Source: Chitinophaga sp. CB10 (GTDB lineage: Bacteria; Bacteroidota; Bacteroidia; Chitinophagales; Chitinophagaceae). Taken from it: a DNA stretch of 64,000 nucleotides. Made by a program: the position numbers and the translations under genes. Of the stretch, positions 41,125 to 49,203 are shown piece after piece. Numbering within the stretch: position 1 is the stretch's first letter; each line of letters opens with the position of its first letter. The stretch lies in the NCBI GenBank assembly GCA_001870995.2, contig MLAV02000002.1, positions 1 to 64,000 of the forward strand, read 5' to 3'. Below the pieces are notes generated by a model. The model worked only from the letters and a program-made list of their open reading frames with translations, did no database searches and was not told the DNA's origin.

Positions 41125-41712
41125 TCAATCCTTCAACCCCAAATACGCCTTCACCTGCGCATAATCATTCCAATCCACCCCCGTCCGCGCATGCACCCCA
41201 CCAGGGATAATTACATACCGGTACTGCAACGTCTTCACACCATTCTGCACATACGTTCCGGCATCCACGTTAGAGGAAAACTGTATGCCCTGGTCATATG
41301 CAATAAACCGGATAATAACGCCGTATTCATCTACATAAGGCAAAGGCGTGATAACCGGATCAGCAGCTGAACTCAGGTTCACATATACCTTTACGTCCGC
41401 TGTTGCCAACAGGGACTTGGTAAGTTTCGGGGCATCAATACCGCCAAAATATCCCAGCGTATCCAGCTTACCGTTAATAGTAACTGTATCCGGCAGGAAA
41501 TCCACATCCAGCCAGTTGGAGTAGATTACATTGGCAGTACCGGTATCGCCTTTAGGACCAGCAGGGCCGGCAGGGCCCGGAGCGCCGTTTTGCCCATTCG
41601 CACCCGGAGGGCCGGCAGGACCAACAGAACCTTCTTTGCTACAGGAAGTAATGAATAAAGCAGCAGCGCCTGAGAAGAGGCATAGTAAGAACAAACGGGA
41701 TATTCTTTTCAT
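41125..41712 (-). CDS. collagen-like lipoprotein
   Basis: The protein has about 195 residues from MKRISRLFL; an earlier in-frame ATG adds 13. A lipobox (LFITSC) makes it a lipoprotein. About nine Gly-x-y triplets follow (GPAGPPGANGQNGAPGPAG and PKGDTG), then a globular beta-rich C-terminal domain of about 140 residues. Short collagen-like stretches before a C-terminal domain are common in surface lipoproteins and may trimerise it. The C-terminal domain is not recognised. Confidence 0.85.
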   Translation of the reverse strand: MKRISRLFLLCLFSGAAALFITSCSKEGSVGPAGPPGANGQNGAPGPAGPAGPKGDTGTANVIYSNWLDVDFLPDTVTINGKLDTLGYFGGIDAPKLTKSLLATADVKVYVNLSSAADPVITPLPYVDEYGVIIRFIAYDQGIQFSSNVDAGTYVQNGVKTLQYRYVIIPGGVHARTGVDWNDYAQVKAYLGLKD

Positions 41713-41889
41713 AAAATTTGAATTTGGGATATGAAGGTTATTAATTCGCAATAGGGACTATTAACATCTTTCGGTTGATAAGGGCTACCCTTCCCTTAAA
41801 ATAGCAATTGTTTTCCTCATATTTTAAATTTTCTTCAACTTTTTGATAGGCGGATTTTCAAGTGGCATTCTTTCTGTATTCCTACCGGT

Positions 41890-42960
41890 ATGATTACCAT
41901 AGAACAACTCTCGGATCCGGTAGCGGTAGCCAGGTCGGTAAAGCTCCGGTATGTGAAGTCGGATGCGCCGGGTATCACCCGCGTACGCAGCGGCAACAGT
42001 TTCCGCTACCTCGATCCGCAGGGCCGGCCCGTTACCGATGAGGCTACCCTGGAGCGTATCCGTAAACTGGTGCTGCCTCCCGCCTGGGAAAACGTCTGGA
42101 TCTGCACCTGGCCCAACGGCCACCTGCAGGCCACCGGCATCGATGCAAAAGGCCGGAAACAATACCGCTACCACAACGCCTGGGCCGAGGTCAGGAACGA
42201 AACCAAGTACTTCCGCCTGCAGCAATTCGGGGAAAACCTCCCCGCCATCCGCAGAAAAGTAGAGGAAGACCTCCGCCGCACCGGCCTGCCAAAGGAAAAA
42301 GTAATCGCCATCGCGCTGATGGTCATGGAAGAAACGCTGATACGGGTCGGAAATACCGGCTACGAAAAGCTTTACGGCTCGCACGGACTCACCACCCTGC
42401 GGAACAAACACGTGAAAATCACGGGCGGCAAGGCTTTCTTTCGCTTCAAAGGAAAAAAAGGCGTGGAACATAAAATAGAACTAAGAGATGCCACCCTGGC
42501 CCGGCTCCTTAAAAAAGTCCAGGACATCCCCGGGCAAAGCCTTTTTCAATATTATGGAGAAGATGGAAGCCATCACCACCTCGATTCCGGGGAAGTGAAC
42601 GATTATATCAAAGGGTGCTGCGCAGAGCAGGAGTTTACCTGTAAGGACTTCCGCACCTGGGCAGGCACCGTGCATGCGTTTAACCTCCTGGCCGACCTGG
42701 AGCCCTTCGAAACCATCACCGCCTGCCGCAAAAACATTGTGACAATAATAGACAGTGTAGCCAACAAACTGGGGAATACCCGCGCCGTTTGCAAGAAATA
42801 CTATATCCATCCCATGCTGCTCACCCAATACGAAGACGGCTCCCTCGAACCCTGGCTGAAAAAACTCAAAGCCCAACGGAACAAACCCAGCAACAACGGC
42901 CTGCACTCCGATGAAAAGGTGCTGCTGCAATACCTCCGTGAAATGTCCTTACAAAAATAA
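41890..42960 (+). CDS. type IB DNA topoisomerase (poxvirus-like)
   Basis: The protein has 356 residues. It relaxes supercoils by a 3'-phosphotyrosyl intermediate. The N-terminal domain (about 1-95) has FRYLDPQGRPVTDEATLERI and LPPAWENVWICTWPNGHLQA, then TGIDAKGRKQYRYHNAW. The catalytic domain contains the arginine of GYEKLYGSHGLTTLRNKHV, the FRTWAGT segment, and the nucleophile Y305 in VCKKYYIHP. These are all marks of bacterial and poxvirus topoisomerase IB. It is a single gene between a lipoprotein and DoxX; no DNA-repair neighbour is seen. Confidence 0.95.
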   Translation: MITIEQLSDPVAVARSVKLRYVKSDAPGITRVRSGNSFRYLDPQGRPVTDEATLERIRKLVLPPAWENVWICTWPNGHLQATGIDAKGRKQYRYHNAWAEVRNETKYFRLQQFGENLPAIRRKVEEDLRRTGLPKEKVIAIALMVMEETLIRVGNTGYEKLYGSHGLTTLRNKHVKITGGKAFFRFKGKKGVEHKIELRDATLARLLKKVQDIPGQSLFQYYGEDGSHHHLDSGEVNDYIKGCCAEQEFTCKDFRTWAGTVHAFNLLADLEPFETITACRKNIVTIIDSVANKLGNTRAVCKKYYIHPMLLTQYEDGSLEPWLKKLKAQRNKPSNNGLHSDEKVLLQYLREMSLQK

Positions 42961-43021
42961 AGACGCAGAAGGGAGAGAGCCGCCGGCCCCCTCCCCTCTA
43001 AAACCTACAACCTGTGTATCG

Positions 43022-43402
43022 TTACGCTTCGCTGTATTTACCTTTATTCATCGCAAAGAACAGCGTTACCAGTACCATCACCAATGGATAGGATACTTCC
43101 GCAAAAGGCGCATTACCCGCAATTTTCAGGATAGTAGCCATAATCATCGTGAATAATAAAGCTATCGCCAACGGGCGTACGAAGAAACCGCTGATCAGCG
43201 CCAGCCCGCCCAACAGCTCCGCCAGCGTAGCCAGCAAGCCCCAGAACACCGGCCAGAACGAAATGCCGACAAACTTCATCGTACCGCCTAAAAATTCCCA
43301 TACCTGCGGACCACCAAATACCTTCATTATTCCGAAAATCGCGAAAAATACGCCAATGCCTATACGAAAAATTAAAAATGCCAGTTTGTTGTTGCTACCC
43401 AT
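43022..43402 (-). CDS. DoxX-family membrane protein
   Basis: The protein has 126 residues with four membrane helices (FLIFRIGIGVFFAIFGIMKV, FWPVFWGLLATLAELLGGLA, LAIALLFTMIMATILKIAG, VMVLVTLFFAMNKG). The GLALISGFFVRPLAIAL motif is typical of DoxX. Its physiological role is uncertain. Its presumed -7 element is TAGTTTTG on the minus strand (43431-43438), but no -33 match is seen. It is divergent from the flavin oxidoreductase. Confidence 0.9.
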   Translation of the reverse strand: MGSNNKLAFLIFRIGIGVFFAIFGIMKVFGGPQVWEFLGGTMKFVGISFWPVFWGLLATLAELLGGLALISGFFVRPLAIALLFTMIMATILKIAGNAPFAEVSYPLVMVLVTLFFAMNKGKYSEA

Positions 43403-43523
43403 ACTTTTAGTTTGTTTTAATTTGATGATGCAAAACTAATATGCCCCCACCGTTCCCGGGATGGACAAAAATCAGTATGTATTGGACTTTTTTTCCAGGA
43501 TGCACACCGGAAATAAAATTTTT

Positions 43524-43552
43524 TGCAACATTGTTGCATTTAACTATTTTTG
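43524..43552 (+). promoter_or_regulatory. palindrome and -7 element upstream of the flavin oxidoreductase
   Basis: TGCAACATTGTTGCA (43524-43538) is a seven-plus-seven palindrome around a single T. The exact -7 element TATTTTTG lies at 43545-43552, 22 bases before the start codon at 43574. The palindrome occupies the space between -33 and -7, a place for repression; the regulator is unknown. Confidence 0.55.
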
Positions 43553-43573
43553 CCGGAAAGCAATCTTTACGCC

Positions 43574-44479
43574 ATGCAGGACATTATCTATGACGCTATT
43601 ATCGTCGGAGGCAGCTACGCCGGCCTCTCGGCAGCCATGGCCCTGGCCAGATCCAGGCGGACAATTCTCGTGATCGACGGCGGCCAGCCGGCTAACCGGT
43701 TCACCCCGCATTCGCATAATATGATTACACTGGATGGAGCCGTACCGGCGGATATCAACAGGAAAGCCAAAGCGCAGGTACTGGCCTACCCCACCGTTAC
43801 CTTCGTTACAGATATAGCCACCAACGCGGAACGCGCACCCCACGGGTTTAACGTTTCCACAAAAAATAACCAGCAATACAAAAGCAAAAAACTGGTGCTG
43901 GCCACCGGCTGGAAAGATGAAATGCCGGATATCCCCGGCTTTGCCGACTGCTGGGGCATCAGCATACTGCACTGCCCCTATTGCCACGGGTACGAAGTGA
44001 AAGACCAACCCACCGGCATCATCGCCAGCGGAGAAATGGGGTATGAATTTGTAAAAATGATCAGCAACTGGACCAATCAGCTGACCGTCTTTTCCAACGG
44101 CCCGCACCACTTTACGGAAGAGCAGCTGGCAAAGCTTGAACAGCACAGCATACCCGTCATATCGACTGCCGTTAAAGCCGTGCTGCATGAGCAAGGTAGG
44201 CTGCAAAAAATACTGCTTGCCGACGGGAGCCAACACGCTATCACCGCGCTCTACGCCCGCCCTGCCATGCTGCAGCAAAGCGAAATTCCGCAGCAGCTGG
44301 GACTGGAAATTACAGAGCAGGGCGTCCTGCAAACAGATATGATGCAACGGACTTCCGTTCCCGGCGTATATGCCTGCGGGGATGTTACCACCATGGGCAG
44401 GTCCGTCGCCAACGCTATTGCCAGCGGCGGCGTTGCCGGCGCCATGCTTAATAAGGAATTGATCGCGGACGCCTGGTAA
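43574..44479 (+). CDS. FAD-dependent pyridine-nucleotide-disulfide-type oxidoreductase
   Basis: The protein has 301 residues from MQDIIYDAI; an earlier in-frame ATG adds eight. The N-terminal FAD motif is DAIIVGGSYAGLSAAMALAR. The centre has the CPYC pair in LHCPYCHGYEV, in the place of the thioredoxin-reductase disulfide (usually CATC). The C-terminal FAD motif is GVYACGDVTT. The second Rossmann loop (GIIASGEMGYEFV) lacks a clear GxGxxA. It is a stand-alone thioredoxin-reductase-like enzyme, as found in small oxidoreductases of unknown substrate. Its promoter has a palindrome. Confidence 0.92.
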   Translation: MQDIIYDAIIVGGSYAGLSAAMALARSRRTILVIDGGQPANRFTPHSHNMITLDGAVPADINRKAKAQVLAYPTVTFVTDIATNAERAPHGFNVSTKNNQQYKSKKLVLATGWKDEMPDIPGFADCWGISILHCPYCHGYEVKDQPTGIIASGEMGYEFVKMISNWTNQLTVFSNGPHHFTEEQLAKLEQHSIPVISTAVKAVLHEQGRLQKILLADGSQHAITALYARPAMLQQSEIPQQLGLEITEQGVLQTDMMQRTSVPGVYACGDVTTMGRSVANAIASGGVAGAMLNKELIADAW

Positions 44480-44587
44480 AGGCAAATCCCGGTAACAGCG
44501 CTCACAGGATAAACGCGCCTGCTAACCAGGAACCACAAAAGAGGAACGCCTGGTAACCAAAATTCTCAGAAGAGAAACACCCGGCCG

Positions 44588-44992
44588 TTAAAAATCAAAA
44601 AAGAAAAATACCAGCGCCGCCCACTCCTTCTTCACACCGGAAGCATGCCCGATGGTACTGTACGACTTGTTCTGCACCCGGCCATCATCCTTGATGTAGC
44701 CAATAGTGGTGTAACTGCTGTTCTGTACAGTACCGTCGTTTTTCACATACCCCACCGTAGAATGGCTCCCATCCTGGATCCTGCCATCTGAGATATAACC
44801 AATAGTCTGGTAATGCGCATTCTGCACCGTTCCATTGCCGGTAATGCGCCCCACCATTGTATAACTGCTGTTCTTGATCGTACCATCGCTGCTGATGGTG
44901 TATTTGGTCGTATAATCGCCGGATTTAATTGTTTGCGCACGCAACATGCCGCTGCACACAACAAGCATTATGATGAGGATAAACTTTTTCAT
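44588..44992 (-). CDS. secreted protein of five 16-residue repeats
   Basis: The protein has 134 residues: a signal peptide (ending GMLRAQ), then about five repeats of the form [IV]-x-x-DG-x-[IV]-[QK]-[ND]-x-S-[YH]-x-[TM]-[IV]-G-[YRH] (residues 33-118), and a C-terminal tail ending in EWAALVFFFFDF. The tail could insert into a membrane or be recognised by a chaperone. The repeats should form a regular beta structure. I do not recognise a named family. Confidence 0.7.
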   Translation of the reverse strand: MKKFILIIMLVVCSGMLRAQTIKSGDYTTKYTISSDGTIKNSSYTMVGRITGNGTVQNAHYQTIGYISDGRIQDGSHSTVGYVKNDGTVQNSSYTTIGYIKDDGRVQNKSYSTIGHASGVKKEWAALVFFFFDF

Positions 44993-45044
44993 AAGTATAT
45001 TGTATCAAAATTGAAATTGGTTTCTTAACCTAAGTTATGCATTT

Positions 45045-46217
45045 ATGGACCTCCAACAACTCAGAAAAGATACGCCGGGATGCAGCAATGTCATCCATCT
45101 CAATAACGCCGGGGCTTCCCTGATCCCGCAGCAGGTCTTGCACGCCATGCAGGATTATCTTGTACAGGAAACCGACTTCGGCGGCTATGAAACGGCGGAC
45201 AAATATGCGCCGGCCATTGCGGCATTCTATGATCAGGCCGCTACCCTGCTCAACACCAGGAGCGGCAACATCGCATACACCACCAACGCCACGGACGCTT
45301 ACAACCTGGCGCTTTCCGCCATCCCCTTTAAAAAGGATGATGTAGTGCTGCTTTCCGAAAATGATTATCCTTCTAACTTCATCACCCTGTTGTCATTGCA
45401 GAAACGTTTTGGCATCCGGCTGGAACTGGTGCGGAACACCGCTTCCGGGGAGATTGACCTGGACGACCTGGAGCAAAAAATCAAACAACACCATCCCGTA
45501 CTGGTTTCCGTTACGCATGTGCCCACCAGCTCCGGGCTCGTGCAGCCCGCCGCAGCCATCGGGGAAATCACGCACCGGCTGGATACCCTCTTCCTGCTGG
45601 ATGCCTGCCAGTCGCTCGGCCAGCTGCCCGTTGATGCACTCGCTATCAAAGCGGATTTTATCAGTGGCACCATGCGGAAATTTTTACGCGGCCCGCGTGG
45701 GGCAGGATTGCTCTACGTGTCCGACAAAGCGCTGCACGCAGGCCTGGAACCGTTAATGCCGGATATGCGCGGGGCCGACTGGACCTCCACTTTTACTTAC
45801 CAGCCAAGGCTGGATGCTAAAAGATTTGAGTTATGGGAGAAGAATTACATGTCCGTCATCGGTAGCGCTACGGCCTTGAAATACGCTAACGATATCGGTC
45901 TGCCGGCCATTGCCATGCGTAACGACACGCTTTGTCATTTCCTCCGGAAAGAGCTATCAACCGTGCCGGGTGTTCAACTCATGGACAGGGGAGCGCATCC
46001 CTGCAGTATCGTCACCTTTGCGGTACAGGGCCGCTCGGAAACAGGCGCGAAACAATTTTTCAGGGACCGGGGCATCAATATTCACACCACGCCCAAACAG
46101 TCCGCCATACTGGACTTCCAGGAGAAAGGAATCGACTGGGTAATGCGGGTATCGCCACATTATTACAACGTGGAAGAAGAACTGGAAAGATTTATTGAAG
46201 TGCTGCGGGAATGGTAA
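45045..46217 (+). CDS. class V pyridoxal-phosphate aminotransferase/desulfurase-like
   Basis: The protein has 390 residues. The PLP fold is seen in HLNNAGASLIPQQVL, TTNATDAYNLALSAIPFKKD, VSVTHVPTSSGLVQPAAAIG, LLDACQSLGQLPVDALAIKA and ADFISGTMRKFLRGPRGAGL. In the last, the Lys of MRKFLRGP is the Schiff-base lysine and the upstream Asp in LLDACQ binds the pyridine nitrogen. The class covers cysteine desulfurases and isopenicillin-N-epimerase-like enzymes. The mobile catalytic cysteine is not obvious, so an aminotransferase or epimerase is as likely as a desulfurase. The gene ends three bases before the convergent P-loop gene. Confidence 0.85.
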   Translation: MDLQQLRKDTPGCSNVIHLNNAGASLIPQQVLHAMQDYLVQETDFGGYETADKYAPAIAAFYDQAATLLNTRSGNIAYTTNATDAYNLALSAIPFKKDDVVLLSENDYPSNFITLLSLQKRFGIRLELVRNTASGEIDLDDLEQKIKQHHPVLVSVTHVPTSSGLVQPAAAIGEITHRLDTLFLLDACQSLGQLPVDALAIKADFISGTMRKFLRGPRGAGLLYVSDKALHAGLEPLMPDMRGADWTSTFTYQPRLDAKRFELWEKNYMSVIGSATALKYANDIGLPAIAMRNDTLCHFLRKELSTVPGVQLMDRGAHPCSIVTFAVQGRSETGAKQFFRDRGINIHTTPKQSAILDFQEKGIDWVMRVSPHYYNVEEELERFIEVLREW

Positions 46218-46220
46218 CGC

Positions 46221-46769
46221 CTACTTTTTATGGGCGCGCCACCAATCCATGATCGCTTCCATTCTCTCCTCCGTACTGCGGTCTTCCCTTAACTGCAATA
46301 CAGGCGCAGTTTGCTTTGCCAGCCACGCCTCATGCGCAGCCAGCGTCCTGTTGGCAATGCCGGTATTGTGATCATAATCTGCGGCCCATGCAAGGAAGGC
46401 GTCGAACCTTTCTTTCATGGCCGCATCGGTATCCAGCAGGCTGCCGTAGCGCTCATATTCGCGCTGCCGCAGCCTCGGCATACGGATCTCCGCCGGCAAC
46501 CATAAAAAAACGATGAGGTCAAACGGCGGGAATACCCCATCTCCCCAATCAACCACCGAACCTCCCAACACCCACGAGGGCGCTGCATGCAACTCGCGGG
46601 ATATCATCGCATTCCGTTCTGCAGGCGCTCTCTTTTCCGAAAATGGCGGTACGGTCGCCTGCCAGAAGTAGAGATCACTGTCGAAATAAGGTACATCAAG
46701 ATAGCGGGCCATCGCCTTTCCCAGCGTAGTTACACCTGTACCGGCGGCCCCGAAAATATGGAGTTTCAT
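46221..46769 (-). CDS. P-loop kinase-like protein with altered Walker A
   Basis: The protein has 182 residues. It opens MKLHIFGAAGTGVTTLGKAM, a nucleotide-kinase P-loop where the usual lysine of GxxGxGK[ST] is valine. A shikimate/adenylate-kinase-like lid follows (PYFDSDLYFWQATVPPFSEK, RLRQREYERYG), with a DxD pair early in the chain. Related adenylate-kinase-like proteins often lack this lysine, having threonine instead. The activity is uncertain. Confidence 0.8.
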   Translation of the reverse strand: MKLHIFGAAGTGVTTLGKAMARYLDVPYFDSDLYFWQATVPPFSEKRAPAERNAMISRELHAAPSWVLGGSVVDWGDGVFPPFDLIVFLWLPAEIRMPRLRQREYERYGSLLDTDAAMKERFDAFLAWAADYDHNTGIANRTLAAHEAWLAKQTAPVLQLREDRSTEERMEAIMDWWRAHKK

Positions 46770-46897
46770 ACTGTAAAAATGCGTATTTATGCGTAAGCTG
46801 AAGGAACCTGTTTTGAAATTTCCCTAAAAAGCCGGAACTTTCCTTCGTTGTTCGACCCCCATGACCCCAAAATTATTGTAACCTCAAATATATCCTT

Positions 46898-47842
46898 ATG
46901 TCAAGAAGTAAGATCATCGCAGTAGCTGCCGCTGAAAAGGGCAATACTGAAACGCCTCCCGGCAGTAACCGCACCAAATACGGCAAATGGTACGGACTGG
47001 ACGGATACGCCTGGTGCGCCATTTTCGTGAGCTATGTGTACGACAAAGCCGGCCACCCGCTGGAACCGATCGACAGCCCCAAAGGCTTCCAGGGCTGCCA
47101 GTCCGGCTACAACTACTGGAAAAAAAATAACCGCCTCGTAACTTCCCCGCAGGAAGGCGATATCGTGCTGTACGACTGGACAGGCAAAGGCGTCTGCAAT
47201 CATACCGGCATTTTCGTAAAATGGCTGAACGCCGAACGGACCAGCTTCCAGGCCTGGGAAGGCAACACCGCTACCGGCAACGATAGCGATGGCGGCAACG
47301 TAATGCTGCGCACCCGCAATAAAAGCTCCGTGAGAGCCTTTGTAAAACCTTTTGCGCTGGATAAGGAACCAGATATCCCCGCGCCCGTGTATTTGCTCAA
47401 AAAAGGAGATCGCGGCAGCGATGTGATCACCCTGCAAAAACTGCTCTTCGACCTCAAATACCAGATCACTGTAGACGGTATCTTCGGCGAGGAAACCAAA
47501 GGCATCATCGAAAAATTCCAGCAGAAAAATAAGCTGGCAGTAACGGGAAAAGTAGACACTCAGCTCCTGGGATTGCTGCAGGAAGCCGCTACAAAGCCGC
47601 CGGTGAGCGAAACGAAGATTACAACGGGATCGTATATACGAAAAGGAGATAGCGGCGAAGTAGTATTGCTGATTCAGCAGGCCCTGAATAAAAAAGGCGC
47701 CTCGCCCGCGATTGCCGCCAGCGGCGTGTTTGAAGCGACCACCCTCGCGGCGGTGAAGCAATTCCAGCAAAAGAACGGGCTGGATGCAGATGGCGTCGTA
47801 GGGCCGCAAACATTTAAAGCGCTGGGCCTTACCAACGTATAA
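46898..47842 (+). CDS. CHAP-domain peptidoglycan hydrolase with two binding domains
   Basis: The protein has 314 residues. The CHAP catalytic domain (about 1-150) has YAWCAIFVSYVYDKAG, with the nucleophile C40, and NHTGIFV, with H102. Two PG_binding_1 domains follow (about 165-230 and 245-312: KGDRGSDVITLQKLLFDLKY and KGDSGEVVLLIQQALNKKGA). No signal peptide is present. This is the architecture of a phage or tailocin endolysin, but no phage genes are nearby. It could need a holin or other export route, or act on lysis. Confidence 0.88.
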   Translation: MSRSKIIAVAAAEKGNTETPPGSNRTKYGKWYGLDGYAWCAIFVSYVYDKAGHPLEPIDSPKGFQGCQSGYNYWKKNNRLVTSPQEGDIVLYDWTGKGVCNHTGIFVKWLNAERTSFQAWEGNTATGNDSDGGNVMLRTRNKSSVRAFVKPFALDKEPDIPAPVYLLKKGDRGSDVITLQKLLFDLKYQITVDGIFGEETKGIIEKFQQKNKLAVTGKVDTQLLGLLQEAATKPPVSETKITTGSYIRKGDSGEVVLLIQQALNKKGASPAIAASGVFEATTLAAVKQFQQKNGLDADGVVGPQTFKALGLTNV

Positions 47843-47904
47843 ATCATTATGCCGGAAGCGCGATGCATACTATGCTTCGCGCTTCCGGAACTTTTTGGAA
47901 ACGA

Positions 47905-48330
47905 TTAATTCGCTTCCGCATATTTTTTGAAGTTATCCAGGATAGCCTGCCAGCCGGTCTGCTGCATCTCAACCGGGTTTTGCCCTTCCGCTTCAAACTG
48001 CGTAGTAACGGTAGTGCCGTTGCCAGCCGGCACAAAAGTCACCTGCACTTTACGGCCATCGCCCAACACATATCCGATTTCTTTTTCCTTATCCACTTTA
48101 GTGTACTCGCCGCCGAAATCAAAGGAGAAGCTGCCATCTTTTGCGGCCATCGTGTATTTAAACTGTCCGCCTACACGAAGATCATTTTCCGCATGGGGCG
48201 TGTGCCAATCCTCCGATGCGTTGTTCCATTTCACTACATGCTCAGGGGTGTTGTAAAGTTCCCAAACTTTGGATACAGGGGCGTTAACGGTGCTTTGAAC
48301 AGTAAGAACGGTTTTTTCTGCGGTGTTCAT
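47905..48330 (-). CDS. SRPBCC (AHSA1-like) protein
   Basis: The protein has 141 residues from MNTAEKTVLTVQ; an earlier in-frame ATG adds 16. The START-like fold is typical of the AHSA1/activator-of-Hsp90 group: VNAPVSKVWELYNTPEHVVK, WNNASEDWHTPHAENDLRVG, GGQFKYTMAAKDGSFSFDFG, and a C-terminal TGWQAILDNFKKYAE helix. The ligand is unknown. Confidence 0.92.
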   Translation of the reverse strand: MNTAEKTVLTVQSTVNAPVSKVWELYNTPEHVVKWNNASEDWHTPHAENDLRVGGQFKYTMAAKDGSFSFDFGGEYTKVDKEKEIGYVLGDGRKVQVTFVPAGNGTTVTTQFEAEGQNPVEMQQTGWQAILDNFKKYAEAN

Positions 48331-48486
48331 ACGATGTAATTTTTTTGAATGTTGATATGTTTTGTACTTACGATGCAAACTTACGGCGTTTACCCAATTT
48401 CCGGAGTGGCGGAGCGCGACAATAGAGAGGGTAATTCCGACAAAAAATAAATAAATATTGCCGATATTAGCGAAAAGACCACCACC

Positions 48487-49161
48487 ATGCTAACTGAACC
48501 TGAAGCCGTCGCTGAGCAGGAGAAATTAAGACAGCAAGTCATCACTGAAAACCGGCTCCCACAGCCAATCCGCTACATCGCAGGCGCAGATGTGGAATAC
48601 GATAAAGATTCCAACCTGATTGCAGGCGCTATCGCCGTTTTACACTATGATACGCTGGAAGTGGCCGCAGTAGCCACGCATGTCATGGAGGTCACTTTCC
48701 CCTATATACCGGGCCTGTTCTCCTTCAGGGAGATGCCGCCTTTACTGGCAGCCTGGGAAAAACTGAACCTGCACCCGGATGTCATCATCTGCGATGGCCA
48801 CGGGGCCGCGCATCCCCGCCGCTTTGGCCTGGCTTCGCACCTGGGCGTTACCCTGAACGTTCCTGCCATCGGGTGTGGAAAAACAAGGCTGTATGGCCAT
48901 TTTGAAGAACCCGGCGCAAGGAGGGGCAGCATATCGCCCCTGCTGTCAGAAGACGATCAGCAGCAGATTGGCAACGCCTTACGCACGCAGGATAATATCA
49001 ACCCGGTATTTGTATCGGTAGGGCATATGGTATCGCTGGATACCGCCACAGCCATCGTGCTGGAAATGGCGCGGCTCTACCGCCTGCCGGAAACTACCAG
49101 GATTGCAGATCACCATGGCCGGCTGGCAATGGATGCCTATAAAGCAAAAAATCCGCTCTAA
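48487..49161 (+). CDS. nfi: endonuclease V
   Basis: The protein has 224 residues. It cuts DNA near deoxyinosine. D35 in AGADVEYD, Y73 in PYIPGLFSFRE and the DGHG motif at 103-106 correspond to the metal, wedge and active-site positions of the family (D35 and Y73 as in E. coli Nfi). The C-terminal NPVFVSVGHMVSLDTA and ADHHGRLA segments also match. A terminator overlaps the stop. No repair gene is adjacent. Confidence 0.95.
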   Translation: MLTEPEAVAEQEKLRQQVITENRLPQPIRYIAGADVEYDKDSNLIAGAIAVLHYDTLEVAAVATHVMEVTFPYIPGLFSFREMPPLLAAWEKLNLHPDVIICDGHGAAHPRRFGLASHLGVTLNVPAIGCGKTRLYGHFEEPGARRGSISPLLSEDDQQQIGNALRTQDNINPVFVSVGHMVSLDTATAIVLEMARLYRLPETTRIADHHGRLAMDAYKAKNPL

Positions 49162-49174
49162 GGCGGATTTTTTT
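49147..49174 (+). terminator. terminator overlapping the nfi stop
   Basis: The stem AAATCCGC (49149-49156) with GCGGATTT (49163-49170) is followed by TTTTT. The TAA stop lies in the loop. Confidence 0.8.
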
Positions 49175-49203
49175 ATATTGATGCGTTCAGGAAACAAATT
49201 GCA

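Noticed and set aside
41963..42262. Alternative plus-strand frame inside the topoisomerase IB gene
   Set aside because: Its product is low-complexity Pro/Ser/Arg-rich with no motif, while the topoisomerase frame carries the complete catalytic set.
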